A program made the position numbers and the translations under genes. Shown piece by piece: positions 25,494-34,417 of a stretch of 64,000 nucleotides of DNA. The notes under the pieces are model-generated. The model saw only the letters and a list, made by a program, of their open reading frames with translations. It was not told the origin of the DNA and ran no database searches. The DNA lies in contig CAZGJA010000024.1 of the NCBI GenBank assembly GCA_964526695.1, positions 26,719 through 90,718 of the forward strand. The letters are read 5' to 3'. Numbering within the stretch: position 1 is the stretch's first letter; the number at the start of each line of letters is the position of its first letter. Source of the stretch: JABWBH01 sp964526695 (GTDB lineage Bacteria > Planctomycetota > Phycisphaerae > UBA1845).

Positions 25494-27047
25494 GTGTCAG
25501 TCATCCTGCGCCTTATCGGGTTCGCATGTCTCTACCTCGTTCAGCCCCCGGCACAGTCCCAGCCAACACCGCCGGCCGCGGATCAGAACCCGCCCTTTGC
25601 CAAGCCGATCGAGGCCTTCCAGGTCACGTTCGACACCTCACTTCAGAAGGAACCCTACACGGGGCGGGTGTACGTCATGCTCGCGCGCGAAGCGCGACGC
25701 GAGCCGCGCATTCGCGCCAACGCCTTCGAGCAGTGGACGCAGCCCACGCCGGTGTTCTCCAAGCCCTGTGCGAAGTGGAACCCGGCCGCGCCGTTCATCA
25801 TCGACGCCTCCGCGGAGCACTACCCTTACGCGTTGAGCGATCTGCCTCGGCAGAAGTGGTCGGTGCAGGCCGTCGCGCGGCGCAACCCGGATCTGCCCAA
25901 GCCGGGCGTCAGCCCCGGCGACCTGTACAGCGAAACGATGGAGCTGGACCTGGCGACCTACACCGGCGGGCCGATCACGCTGCACCTGTCCAAGGTCGTA
26001 GAGGAGAAGGCGCCCCGATCCGATCCGCGGATGAAGACCGTGGAGATGGTCAGCCCGCTGCTCTCGAAGTTCTTCGGGCGCGAGGTGAAGACGCGCGCGT
26101 GGGTGCGGCTGCCGCAGGGCTGGACGGAGGCAAGCGCGCGGAAGTACCCGGTGCTTTACTCGATCTCCGGATTCGGCGGCGCCGAGCCCCACGTCGAGTC
26201 GCTCTCGTTCGTGTTTCAGCAGTCGCCCCTGCTCGACAAGGTGCTTTACGTCGTGCCGGATTCCCGCTGTTACCGTGGGCATCACGTCTTCGCCGACTCG
26301 GACAACAACGGCCCGCGGGGCAAGGCGTTCGTCGAGGAGCTGATCCCGCTGGTGGAGAATACCTGCCACGGCGCGGAATCGCCCAAGCATCGCTACGTCA
26401 CCGGCGCGTCGTCGGGCGGCTGGTCGAGCCTGTGGCTGCAAATCGCCTACCCGGAGGCGTTCAACGGCTGCTGGTCGGACGTGCCGGACCCGGTAGACTT
26501 CCGCGACTTCCAGCGGATCAACCTGTACGAACGCGGCGCCAACATGTACCGCGACGCCAGGGGCGACCGCCGTCCGCTCATGCGCATGCAGGAGCAGGTG
26601 CTCGTCTGGTACGAGGACTTCGCCAGGGCGGAAACCGTCCTCGGTCCCGGCGGGCAGTTGCACTCCTTCGAGGCCGTCTTCAGCCGCAAAGGCAAGGACG
26701 GCGAGCCGGAGTTGCTCTTCGACCGAACGACCGGCGCGGTGAACGCCGAGGTGGCCAAGTCCTGGGAGCGCTACGACATCCGCCTGATCCTCGAGCGCAA
26801 CTGGCCCGCGCTGGGTCCGAAGCTGGCGGGCAAGCTGCACATCCGCGCCGGCGAGCTCGACAACTTCTACCTCGAAGGCGCCGCCCGGCTGCTGAAGGAG
26901 TCGCTGACGAAACTCGGATCCGACGCCGACGTGGAGATCGTGACCGGCGGCGGGCACGGGACGCTGTACGGACCGGCCGCGGTGAAGATGCTGGAGACGA
27001 TCGTCGGGAAGTTCGAGCAGGAGTTCCCCCCGCCGGCGGCGCCGTGA
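25494..27047 (+). CDS. Secreted esterase (enterochelin esterase/esterase D fold)
   Basis: A 517-residue exported enzyme. A hydrophobic start (VILRLIGFACLYLV) ending in PPAQSQ is a signal peptide. The N-terminal half resembles the Ig-like domain of iron-siderophore esterases, and the C-terminal half is an alpha/beta fold. It contains YPVLYSISGFGG, VVPDSRCYRGHHVF, the nucleophile elbow GASSGGWSS, and a terminal GGGHGTLYG with the catalytic His. The GTG at 25494 was chosen because GAAAGGAA lies seven bases upstream; ATG at 25464 is the alternative. The substrate is unknown. It ends seven bases before the histidine kinase start. Confidence 0.78.
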   Translation: MSVILRLIGFACLYLVQPPAQSQPTPPAADQNPPFAKPIEAFQVTFDTSLQKEPYTGRVYVMLAREARREPRIRANAFEQWTQPTPVFSKPCAKWNPAAPFIIDASAEHYPYALSDLPRQKWSVQAVARRNPDLPKPGVSPGDLYSETMELDLATYTGGPITLHLSKVVEEKAPRSDPRMKTVEMVSPLLSKFFGREVKTRAWVRLPQGWTEASARKYPVLYSISGFGGAEPHVESLSFVFQQSPLLDKVLYVVPDSRCYRGHHVFADSDNNGPRGKAFVEELIPLVENTCHGAESPKHRYVTGASSGGWSSLWLQIAYPEAFNGCWSDVPDPVDFRDFQRINLYERGANMYRDARGDRRPLMRMQEQVLVWYEDFARAETVLGPGGQLHSFEAVFSRKGKDGEPELLFDRTTGAVNAEVAKSWERYDIRLILERNWPALGPKLAGKLHIRAGELDNFYLEGAARLLKESLTKLGSDADVEIVTGGGHGTLYGPAAVKMLETIVGKFEQEFPPPAAP

Positions 27048-27054
27048 TGGAGCC

Positions 27055-28527
27055 ATGTCGAACTCGCTGAATCCAACCCGACTTCCGCCGCCCCATCCGG
27101 GTTCTTCCGACGCCCTCGATGCGCCGTCCAATTCGTTGCGGTCGTACCACGTTTTCCTGCTGTTGTTTGTGCTGCTGGCCGTGCTGGTCATCGTCGCCAG
27201 CGTGGTGACGCAGCACATGACGGCGGAGGCGTTCAACCGCGTGGTCGAGCAGACGGACGGAATGATCCGCTCGCAGGTCTGGCTGGACGAGTTGTCGCGC
27301 TCCCTGCTGGAGGTCAATGCCGCGGGCAACAACATCTTCAAGAGCCGGGACGTGCCCACGGAGCGCGGCAACTTCCGCTTCCACCTCGTCGAGCTGCGCG
27401 GACACTTCGGCGGGCTTTCGGGCGACTTCCTCAACCGCCCGTCGTTCGAGCGCCACGTGGACGACATGGTGGAGGCCGAGCAGCACATCTTCGACTGCTT
27501 CGACGAGTTGTCCTGCGCGCCGATCGGATCGGAGGCGGAGGAAACGCTGCTGGCGGAGGCGGCGCAGTCCATGGCGGAGATGGACGCGGCGCAGGCGCGG
27601 GCGATGGAGGTTCTCGGTCACGCGCGGCGCGTCCTGCGGCAGCGGCAGCAGGCGATCCAGGACGAGGGCAAGCAGGTGCTCAGCGAGCGCTGGCTGCGCG
27701 AGCTGATGTTCATCGGCAGCATCGCTGTTTTTCTCGGCGCCGGGTACGCGCTGTGGCGGCAGTTCCAGCGCGTCCATGAGCAGGTCGAGCTGGCGCGGCG
27801 GCGCGTCGAGGCCGAGCGGAAGAACCGCCTCGCGGCCGTCGGCGAGGTGTGCTTCTCCGTGGCGCACGGGATCAAGAACCCGGTGGCGGCCATCGCCAGC
27901 TCGGCGCAGCTTGTGCTGGAGTACGGCCAGCTCGACGACGCCTCGAAGGAGCGCGTGCGCGACCTGTACGTGGTGACGCGGTCGCTGAGCGAGCGCGTCA
28001 CGCAATTGCTGAACTTCTCCCGCGTCGGCGAGCTGCAGCGCGTCCGGCTCGATCCGCGCGACGTCCTCGAGCGCGCCCTGCGGGAAATCGAATCGCAGCT
28101 CGCGGCCGCCGGCGTCTCCGTCGTTCGTCGATTCGAGGCCGGTGCCGCGCAGATCGAAGGCGACCGGAACATCCTGGTGCAAGCCGTGCTGGAGCTCCTG
28201 GGCAACGCCAAGGACGCGCTGCAAGGCGGGGGGAGCGTCACGGTGCTGTGCCGAATCTGCGACGCGGACGCGGGGCTTGTCGAGCTGGGCGTGATCGACA
28301 ACGGTCCGGGCATGAGCGAGGACGTCAAGCGGCGCGCCTTCGAGCTGTTCTTCACCCGCAAACCCAAGGGCAGCGGCGTGGGACTCGCCACGGTGAAGCG
28401 CGCCGCGGAGCTGCACAACGGCTCCGTCGTCATCGCCGACGCCGATCCGCACGGCGCTGACATCCGCATCCGCCTGCCTCGCGCCGCGGGATCCGCGATC
28501 GCATCGGCGCCGGATGCGCAAGCCTGA
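27055..28527 (+). CDS. Membrane sensor histidine kinase
   Basis: A 490-residue kinase with two membrane spans (about 33-52 and 218-236) enclosing a helical periplasmic sensor. The H-box is FSVAHGIKNPVAAIAS (His near residue 271), followed by the N-box LLGNAKDAL, G1-box GVIDNGPGM, F-box AFELFFTRKPKGSG and G2-box GVGLATVKRAAEL. There is a single cytoplasmic HATPase with no receiver. No response regulator adjoins it. It follows the esterase closely on the same strand and may be co-transcribed with it. Confidence 0.9.
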   Translation: MSNSLNPTRLPPPHPGSSDALDAPSNSLRSYHVFLLLFVLLAVLVIVASVVTQHMTAEAFNRVVEQTDGMIRSQVWLDELSRSLLEVNAAGNNIFKSRDVPTERGNFRFHLVELRGHFGGLSGDFLNRPSFERHVDDMVEAEQHIFDCFDELSCAPIGSEAEETLLAEAAQSMAEMDAAQARAMEVLGHARRVLRQRQQAIQDEGKQVLSERWLRELMFIGSIAVFLGAGYALWRQFQRVHEQVELARRRVEAERKNRLAAVGEVCFSVAHGIKNPVAAIASSAQLVLEYGQLDDASKERVRDLYVVTRSLSERVTQLLNFSRVGELQRVRLDPRDVLERALREIESQLAAAGVSVVRRFEAGAAQIEGDRNILVQAVLELLGNAKDALQGGGSVTVLCRICDADAGLVELGVIDNGPGMSEDVKRRAFELFFTRKPKGSGVGLATVKRAAELHNGSVVIADADPHGADIRIRLPRAAGSAIASAPDAQA

Positions 28528-28594
28528 GCCGAAGTGCCCGCCGCCGGGACCGGGCAGCGATCCGCGGGAGGCGACGGTTCATCCGCCGATGGAT

Positions 28595-29713
28595 TCACGG
28601 AAGCGCACGCACCGAAGTCGCCGCTTGCCGTTCGGCAGGCCCGCCGCGGCGAGGACGCACGCAGCGCACCATGAGGCGGTAATCGCCGGACTCGCCCTCG
28701 ACTCCCGACACGCGCACGAAGTAATCCCGCCCCGGCGTCACCGGGACGCGCCGAAGCCGCGAGGTTTGCTCGCTGACGCAGGTCCGGGAATCGTCGCTGC
28801 AGGCCAGTTCCGCGCCATCGCAGACCTCGTGCATCGACAGCAGCGTGTCGAAGGCGCTGTCGCACAACGAGATGTCCGCGTAACCGTCGCAGTCGCAGTG
28901 CCAGACGTGCCACACGTCCCGGCCATTCTCATCGCCGCAGGCGCTGTCCTGCCGGCCCGTGGCGTTCCATGAGGATCCGACGAGAAGCCCGTCGGTGGAA
29001 ATCGGAAGGGCGGCCTCGCACCGGTCGTTGTCCGGTTGGGGAGAGGAGCAATCCAATCCCGCGCACGATTCGTCCTCGAAGAAGCGCCCCCCTGCCGTCG
29101 CGCATTCCTCGCCGCTGATGACGCGACACTCGCCGCCCGGCAGGCAGCAGGCCCCCCAGCCCATCTCGGTACACGCGGCCGTCAAGACGTAGGCGCCCGT
29201 CTCTCCACTCGCGCCCGAAACCCGGATCCAGTAGCGCGTGCGATCGGTCACCGGGAAGGCCGCGATGACGGAATTGTCCTCGCGCGCGCAACCGTCCTGT
29301 GCGTCGTTGTTGCAGGCAAGCTGAGCGCCGCCGCAACCGTCATACACCGCCAGCACCGTGTCGAAATCGCTGCCGCACAGCGAGATGCGGGCCTGTCCGC
29401 TGCACGTGGCCCGCCACGTGTGCCAGACATCCCGGACATCGCCTCGACCGCACGTGGAAATATCCGTGCCCGTGGCCTCCACGCTCGATCCGGTGAACGG
29501 CTCGCCTGTCCGGATAGCGATGGCTGCAGAGCACTCGTCGTTCGGCGGCGCGGCCGTGGCGCGGGCCGCGATGGCGAGCAGGAGTGCCGCAGGCAGGAGC
29601 CGCCCGATCCTATCGCCCCGGCGAGCGGTTTGGCTCACCTTCAGGTGGATGAGACGCCGAGCCGGATAGAGTCTCATTCCAGGAAAAAGGGTCACTGGGC
29701 ACCTCCAGAGCAT
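28595..29713 (-). CDS. Secreted protein with two PPC-like repeats
   Basis: A 372-residue exported protein. The signal peptide ends in ARATA. The mature part holds two related halves of about 110-120 residues (about 46-155 and 210-330). Each runs from a start of the type PPNDECSAA or QPDNDRCEAALP through a xxSSxxATGxDxSxCG block and xRDVWHxWxxxCxGxAxISLC. They then share a region around FDTxLxxxxxCxGAxLACxxD and a final beta segment ending YWIRVSG or YFVRVSG. They resemble pre-peptidase C-terminal beta-sandwich domains in layout. A cysteine-rich linker (GACCLPGGECRVISGEEC) joins the halves. The ATG at 29713 has GGGGAG five bases upstream. Function is unknown. Confidence 0.72.
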   Translation of the reverse strand: MLWRCPVTLFPGMRLYPARRLIHLKVSQTARRGDRIGRLLPAALLLAIAARATAAPPNDECSAAIAIRTGEPFTGSSVEATGTDISTCGRGDVRDVWHTWRATCSGQARISLCGSDFDTVLAVYDGCGGAQLACNNDAQDGCAREDNSVIAAFPVTDRTRYWIRVSGASGETGAYVLTAACTEMGWGACCLPGGECRVISGEECATAGGRFFEDESCAGLDCSSPQPDNDRCEAALPISTDGLLVGSSWNATGRQDSACGDENGRDVWHVWHCDCDGYADISLCDSAFDTLLSMHEVCDGAELACSDDSRTCVSEQTSRLRRVPVTPGRDYFVRVSGVEGESGDYRLMVRCVRPRRGGPAERQAATSVRALP

Positions 29714-30499
29714 GACTTCTCCCCTGGGACCGCATTCTATCGAATGAGCCGCAACAGGCCAACATGGCTTCGCCAAACGGGTCACTGCCGGCCGCCACGG
29801 AAAGGGGCGGCGCTCCGGAGTTCTGTATCTTATGTGAATAATGCGGCGTTTCAAGCGTGTCTGGGAGTCACTCAACGGACCCCAGGCCGAGGCGGGCTGG
29901 GGGATTGACATGATATTCCCCGACAATGCTTGACACGGGTCTCGCTTGGCGGTAGCATTCTGTTGCGATGAGGGAAGTTCCAGGGGTCACGACACGAGCT
30001 GCATAATACGGATCCATAAGCTGACGCAAGTCATACGCTGACATCCATAACCGATCCGAACGACAGCCATCTTTGATTCTTTCGACCCTGACCTCGAATC
30101 TTCCTCACATCGCCAACGTGAAGGACGTCTGACCGGAGCTAAACCCTTTCGGTTCGGCGCGAGGCATCAACAGGGTTGAATGGAGAAGCCAACCAGCAAC
30201 AGGCAAGTCTGAACGGCCATTGTTGTCAGATGGACAGCAGGGGCTCCTCGCAATCGCATTCCCTGATCCAGCGGCACCGGGCGTCGGTCATCGGCGATCG
30301 GAATCCGCAATCTGTCATCTTCCATCGCCAGGTTCCATTGGCGGTGAACGATCGGGCAGGCGTCCGACGCGGCGGATGAGCGGGGGCGATTCACAAGAGG
30401 GAGCATGGTTTCCGATTCCTGATCGAGGTCTGTTGGCGGAGAAACCGCCCGCCGCGCGGGAAGCGGAAGCGAGAAGAGGACCAGAAAGGAAAACGTCTC
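29714..30499. other. Long spacer holding the prepilin promoter and leader
   Basis: Nearly 800 bases without a supported gene. From 29714 to about 29930 it is the upstream region of the divergent secreted protein. It then holds a strong-looking promoter at 29930-29958 facing the prepilin. That would leave a leader of about 530 nt, whose sequence is less GC-rich than the genes. Small frames here (for example near 30176) do not look coding. A structured or regulatory leader is possible but I see no known riboswitch. Confidence 0.55.
29930..29958 (+). promoter_or_regulatory. Candidate sigma70 promoter for the prepilin gene
   Basis: TTGACA at 29930-29935 (perfect -35) and TAGCAT at 29953-29958 with a 17-base spacer, upstream of the prepilin start at 30500. 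A second TTGACA at 29905 lacks a matching -10. The layout (strong promoter, very long leader) is the same as for the secreted protein at 738. Confidence 0.45.
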
Positions 30500-31465
30500 A
30501 TGAGTATGAGGGATCTGAAGAAACTTCGCATTCGCGGCTTTACGCTGATTGAGCTGCTGGTCGTGATTGCGATCATCGCCTTGCTCATTTCGATCTTGCT
30601 GCCGAGCCTGTCTCGCGCCCGCGAGTTGAGCAAGCGCCTGGTGTGCGCTTCGAACCTGAAGGGCATCGCCACGTCCATGAAGGTGTACGCCAACGACCAC
30701 CGCGAGGCTTGGCCGGTTCCGCCGTATTCGTCGAAGGAGTCCGTCGGCGACAGCAAGAACACCACGGCCAAGGGCATCAGCTACGTCGAGAAAGTCGGAG
30801 ACATCGATTTGGTCGCCCGCCGCAGGTTTCCGACGCTGGCGGACACCGATTCGACCACCGGCTCGACGCTGCTATCCGTGACCCGCGCCTTCTGGATGCT
30901 GGTCCGCAGCGGCGATGTGACCGTCAAGCAGTACATCTGCCCCAGCAGCGGCAAGGAGCCGGACGATACGCAGGAACTTGACTTCTACTACGATTTCAAG
31001 GACTACCGCCACGTCTCCTACGGCTACATGGTTCCGTTCGGCCCGCGCGACACGCGTCCGACCGAAGCCTCTGACGCCCGTCAGGCCATGCTGGCCGACA
31101 ACTCGCCGTTCTACCTTGCCGCCGCGAGGCCGACTTGGGGCAACCCGAAGCTGCGTCCGGAGGATTCTCCGCGCGAGTGGCGTCTTTACAACTCGCCCAA
31201 CCACGGCGGCGCGGGCGTGGGCGAAGGCCAGAACATCGCTTTCGGCGACGGGCACGCGTCGTTCCTGAAGTCGCCGGTGCAGGGCATTGACAGCGACAAC
31301 ATCTACACGGTCATCGATTTCGTCGGCATGGGCGGCGACTATGGCCGTTGGCACGGGAAGGTGCCGGGGGAACACACGGCCAGTTTGGATCCATGGCCAG
31401 GCCATTTCGCCTTCAAGGCGGACAGAGCCTCTTACTCGTCCACCGACTCGCTGATCTATCCGTAA
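30500..31465 (+). CDS. Prepilin-type protein with H-X9-DG motif (pseudopilin-like)
   Basis: A 321-residue protein with the type IV prepilin leader: MRDLKKLRIRGF cleaved before FTLIELLVVIAIIALLIS, with a Glu at +5 and a long hydrophobic helix. The C-terminal half contains NHGGAGVGEGQNIAFGDGHASF, the H-X9-DG signature of the large planctomycete pseudopilin families. The protein would be cleaved and methylated by a prepilin peptidase and assembled into a pilus or pseudopilus. AAGGA eight to nine bases before the ATG supports the start. PilT at 36470 is the only other pilus gene seen here. A clear terminator follows. Confidence 0.9.
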   Translation: MSMRDLKKLRIRGFTLIELLVVIAIIALLISILLPSLSRARELSKRLVCASNLKGIATSMKVYANDHREAWPVPPYSSKESVGDSKNTTAKGISYVEKVGDIDLVARRRFPTLADTDSTTGSTLLSVTRAFWMLVRSGDVTVKQYICPSSGKEPDDTQELDFYYDFKDYRHVSYGYMVPFGPRDTRPTEASDARQAMLADNSPFYLAAARPTWGNPKLRPEDSPREWRLYNSPNHGGAGVGEGQNIAFGDGHASFLKSPVQGIDSDNIYTVIDFVGMGGDYGRWHGKVPGEHTASLDPWPGHFAFKADRASYSSTDSLIYP

Positions 31466-31496
31466 GTCGGCTGGCACACACTTAGGTTCAATTCGA

Positions 31497-31533
31497 GGGA
31501 GCGGCGGGACATCCACCCGCCGCTCCCTTCGTT
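31497..31533 (+). terminator. Rho-independent terminator of the prepilin gene
   Basis: A perfect 12-base-pair stem (GGGAGCGGCGGG with CCCGCCGCTCCC) around a seven-base loop, followed by TTCGTTGTT, 31 bases after the prepilin stop. Confidence 0.8.
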
Positions 31534-31689
31534 GTTGCTTGGGAGGACCAGGAGCAAGGACAAAAACCACCCGGGCCTGTCCGCGTCGCGGGCGGGTGCG
31601 TGGCCGCATGGGGCAGCCGACGAGGCCGGCCATAACCTTGCAGGACGCGCCGCTGTCGCTGCGTCTTGCACATCCGAGGTGAAGCCGCG

Positions 31690-32853
31690 TCAACCGCCGC
31701 AATCGACGGTCTTGATGGATGTGCAGACATCGCGCACCTGCGGGCCCGGCGCGACGTGCTTCTCCACGAACTTCCATTTGCCGTCGGTGCCGACCGGGGC
31801 GCAGCCGACGTATCCGCCACCGCCGTCCAGGATGCACAACGTGCGACCGGGCGTGCCCGTGCCCTTCAGGATCAGTTTGTTGTGCGGCGGATTGAGCCTG
31901 CATTTCATGGTTCTGAATCTGCAATTCACCGACTCCCCGCAGCCGTTGGCGGCGCACGGGGTCGGGTCGCACGTGCCCACGCCGACCATCCAGTGCAGCG
32001 GATACGGGCAGGTGCCGAGGCGGGTGCTGTAACACTCGTCGATTGGCGTGTGCATCCCGTCGGGAGGATTGTCGTCGTCATACGAGATGTCGCCGTGCGT
32101 GCCGGCCAGACCATCCCAGCCGTAACCGTCCGAACCCCACAGCATGAACTGAGCGCAAGTCGCCGGCGTGAGCGTCTCCCCGTCGAAGGCTTTCGCCAGG
32201 ACGCCGCCGATCGTGGCGTACGTGCTGGCGAACATATCCAGCGCAATGCCGAAGTCGCACAGGCACACGTCGGTGTAGAAGTAGTCGCCGCTGTCGCAGG
32301 GCAGCTCGCCGAAGCCCAGAACCACGCCCGTGCCAAGCACGTAATTCGCGCCGCAGGTGCTGTCGAACGGATCACCCGTGAACACGCTCACGAAGCACTC
32401 CTCCGTGCCGCTGCCCGTGCAGTACCAGTACCAGGCGACCTCGAGGCGATCGCCCGGTCTGTCGGCTGTGGCCGTGAAGCTGCCCACCGTGAACATGTTG
32501 CAATAGCTGGGCCCGAAGAACCACCGAATGTGATTGTCCGGGGTGCCGCAGATCGTGCTATCCGGTGCGCCGCCGACGATGCAGTTGTTGCCGTCGTTCT
32601 CGAACGAGTCGAACAGGTTAAGACTGCTGGAGGCCGTTCCCGTCTCGCCGCCGGTGTTGTTGGGGTGCAAATAAAACCAGCCGGACAGTGGAGTCACCGT
32701 GCCGTCGGCGTTGAACTGAACCTCCATCACCTTCCGCGGCCGCACCCGGGTCGGAGGGCCGAGCGGTTGCAGATCCTTCGCGCCCGCCTCCCCGCCTGCA
32801 ATGCCGTGCGCCATCAGGGCGACCGCCGAGACAATCATCATGTTGACTTGCAT
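31690..32853 (-). CDS. Secreted cysteine-rich protein of unknown function (paralogue B)
   Basis: A 387-residue paralogue of the protein at 738-1892. It has a signal peptide ending in GEAGA, then the same blocks: SSLNLFDSFENDG, WFFGPSYCNMFTVGSFTA and YFYTDVCLCDFGIALDMF. A C-terminal beta-rich segment with paired cysteines follows, ending NLILKGTGTP-like before GKWKFV. The two genes are 30 kb apart and differ mainly in the C-terminal part. AGGGGG seven to eight bases before the ATG at 32853 fixes the start. It also has its own promoter candidate and a leader of about 240 nt. Confidence 0.8.
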   Translation of the reverse strand: MQVNMMIVSAVALMAHGIAGGEAGAKDLQPLGPPTRVRPRKVMEVQFNADGTVTPLSGWFYLHPNNTGGETGTASSSLNLFDSFENDGNNCIVGGAPDSTICGTPDNHIRWFFGPSYCNMFTVGSFTATADRPGDRLEVAWYWYCTGSGTEECFVSVFTGDPFDSTCGANYVLGTGVVLGFGELPCDSGDYFYTDVCLCDFGIALDMFASTYATIGGVLAKAFDGETLTPATCAQFMLWGSDGYGWDGLAGTHGDISYDDDNPPDGMHTPIDECYSTRLGTCPYPLHWMVGVGTCDPTPCAANGCGESVNCRFRTMKCRLNPPHNKLILKGTGTPGRTLCILDGGGGYVGCAPVGTDGKWKFVEKHVAPGPQVRDVCTSIKTVDCGG

Positions 32854-33395
32854 ACTCGTACCCCCTGAAAGCTCGCCCGCAGCGCCGCGCGCGGGGACTC
32901 CTCGCGCCGCGGGGCGCTGCGGGGCGATGTATCCCTTGATCCGCCTGGGTCGACCGTGATCTGCGTCTGCGTAACGGGCCTTCGAGACGGTCCCGCGCAA
33001 CAGGAATGGACGTCGCACGCAGAGAGCCAGGCGCCGTTCATATCCTTGCATCGCGCCTTTTCATTACGCTGCAAACGGCTCGTGCCGAGCGCGACCGTAT
33101 TTTACCATAACGCGATGGAGGATTCCAAATACGACCGATCCCGCAGCAAAACGTCGGGAGTTGTGAGGGCTGGCGGCCCCAGCAAGCCGCGCGCCAGCGG
33201 GGCGGCGCGGGGGCTGTCAGCCGCGATCGGTGCGAACATCGCGGAAATCCGCGTTGCGCGGGCGATGTGGACTCCGCTCGTGGAGCGATCCTCCCCGTCG
33301 GCGGCTTTCTGAATGGGCCATCTCGCCACTGTGCGCGCTGTGTCGAATCGCGCATCCGCTGGCAGCACGGAGCCTCCGCCTTTACCATTCCGCCG
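32854..33395. other. Divergent spacer between paralogue B and the ECF sigma gene
   Basis: Five hundred and forty bases without a supported gene. The minus strand has the promoter candidate at 33099-33128 and the leader of paralogue B. The sigma-factor gene starts at 33396 on the other strand; its promoter is not obvious. No repeats of the families seen elsewhere were noticed here. Confidence 0.5.
33099..33128 (-). promoter_or_regulatory. Candidate promoter for paralogue B
   Basis: On the minus strand, TTGGAA (33123-33128) and TAAAAT (33099-33104) are separated by 18 bases. The predicted leader is about 240 nt. The -10 is 5/6 and the -35 4/6 to the sigma70 consensus. Confidence 0.35.
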
Positions 33396-34280
33396 ATGGA
33401 CGCCGACAAGGGCGATGCCTTTCTGATCGACGGGATCAAGCGCGGCGATCAACGGGCCTGGCGGCAGCTCATCGAACGCTACCAGGGCCGCTTGCTGGCG
33501 TTCGCCCGGTCGCGCGCGCCATCGCTGGCCGATGCGGAGGACGTGGTGCAGGAGGCCTTCGTCGGCTTCGCCACGTCCATCGCCAACTTCGACCCGACGC
33601 GCTCGCTGGAAACGTATCTCTTCACCATCGCGCGGTACAAGCTCTTCGACCTCATGCGCCAGCGCAAGCTCCCCACGCAAAGCGCCCCGGCCGACGCCGA
33701 GGACTGGTGGGACCGCATCTCGCCCGACGACGGCGAGTCGCCCAGCCGCGTCGCCGTCATCGTCGAGACCGCCGCGCAGCAGCGTCACCTGCTGGCCGAC
33801 ATGCTGCGACGCCTGATCTATGAGATGCGTGACCGGCAGGCGTTCGACGATCTTCAGGTCATCGAGCTGGTGTTTTACGTCGGGCGGCGCAATCTCGACG
33901 TGGCCGAGCTGCTGGACATCGATCAGAAGGCCGTGGCGGGGATCAAGTTCCGCGCGATTGGGAAGCTTCAGCGGTATCTGGCGGATGCGTCGCCGGACGC
34001 GGTCGCCTGTCTGGACGAGTCTATGCCGGATGTCACGGTGGCGCAGGTGTGGCGGGAGCATCGGCTGACGTGCCTGAAGCGAAGCACGCTGGGGGCGTAC
34101 CTGCTGGGCGTGCTCGAAGAGCCGTGGAAGAGTTTTACGCAGTTCCACCTCGACGTGGTGGGCTGCCCGTTGTGCGTCGCCAATCTGCAGGACTTGCAGG
34201 CGGAGGAGGACGCACTGCGGACGGGGTCGGACACCGAACGGATGTTCGCGTCAAGCGTTGGTTTTCTCAAACCCCAGTGA
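33396..34280 (+). CDS. ECF sigma factor with C-terminal extension
   Basis: A 294-residue sigma-70 family protein. The sigma2 region (RRYQGRLLAFARSRA-like, then ADAEDVVQEAFVGF) is at about 20-85. Sigma4 is at about 135-195, with the helix-turn-helix LDVAELLDIDQKAVAGIKFRAI. After it comes about 100 residues of extension (CLDESMPDVTVAQVWREH, RLTCLKRSTLGAYLLGVLE, FHLDVVGCPLCVANLQDL). No anti-sigma gene adjoins it, so the extension may control the sigma factor. The start at 33396 gives the family's usual N-terminus. Target promoters are unknown. Confidence 0.82.
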   Translation: MDADKGDAFLIDGIKRGDQRAWRQLIERYQGRLLAFARSRAPSLADAEDVVQEAFVGFATSIANFDPTRSLETYLFTIARYKLFDLMRQRKLPTQSAPADAEDWWDRISPDDGESPSRVAVIVETAAQQRHLLADMLRRLIYEMRDRQAFDDLQVIELVFYVGRRNLDVAELLDIDQKAVAGIKFRAIGKLQRYLADASPDAVACLDESMPDVTVAQVWREHRLTCLKRSTLGAYLLGVLEEPWKSFTQFHLDVVGCPLCVANLQDLQAEEDALRTGSDTERMFASSVGFLKPQ

Positions 34281-34325
34281 TGGACGGCCGAGATGTGGGG
34301 CACCGGTTTCCCGCCCGTGCATGTA

Positions 34326-34396
34326 TGTGTGTGTGTGTGTGGCACAGGTTTTCAACCGGTGAAGTGTGGCACAGGTTTCCAACCTGTGCGAATGTT
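34326..34396. repeat. (TG)8 tract with two hairpin repeats
   Basis: A run of eight TG units at 34326-34341 followed by two copies of GTGGCACAGGTTTyCAACCGGTG type, in the spacer before the CocE-type gene. The repeat resembles family A with a CAGGTT core. The GGGAGG site of the next gene lies just after. Confidence 0.6.
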
Positions 34397-34417
34397 GGAG
34401 TTGGGAGGCTCGACTGC

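Noticed and set aside
25638..28521. Two overlapping long minus-strand frames opposite the esterase and histidine kinase
   Set aside because: They overlap two recognised genes in antisense and show no motif. They are probably shadows caused by high GC.
29960..30499. The prepilin leader considered as a known riboswitch
   Set aside because: No conserved riboswitch core could be matched by eye; only length and a strong promoter support a regulatory role.
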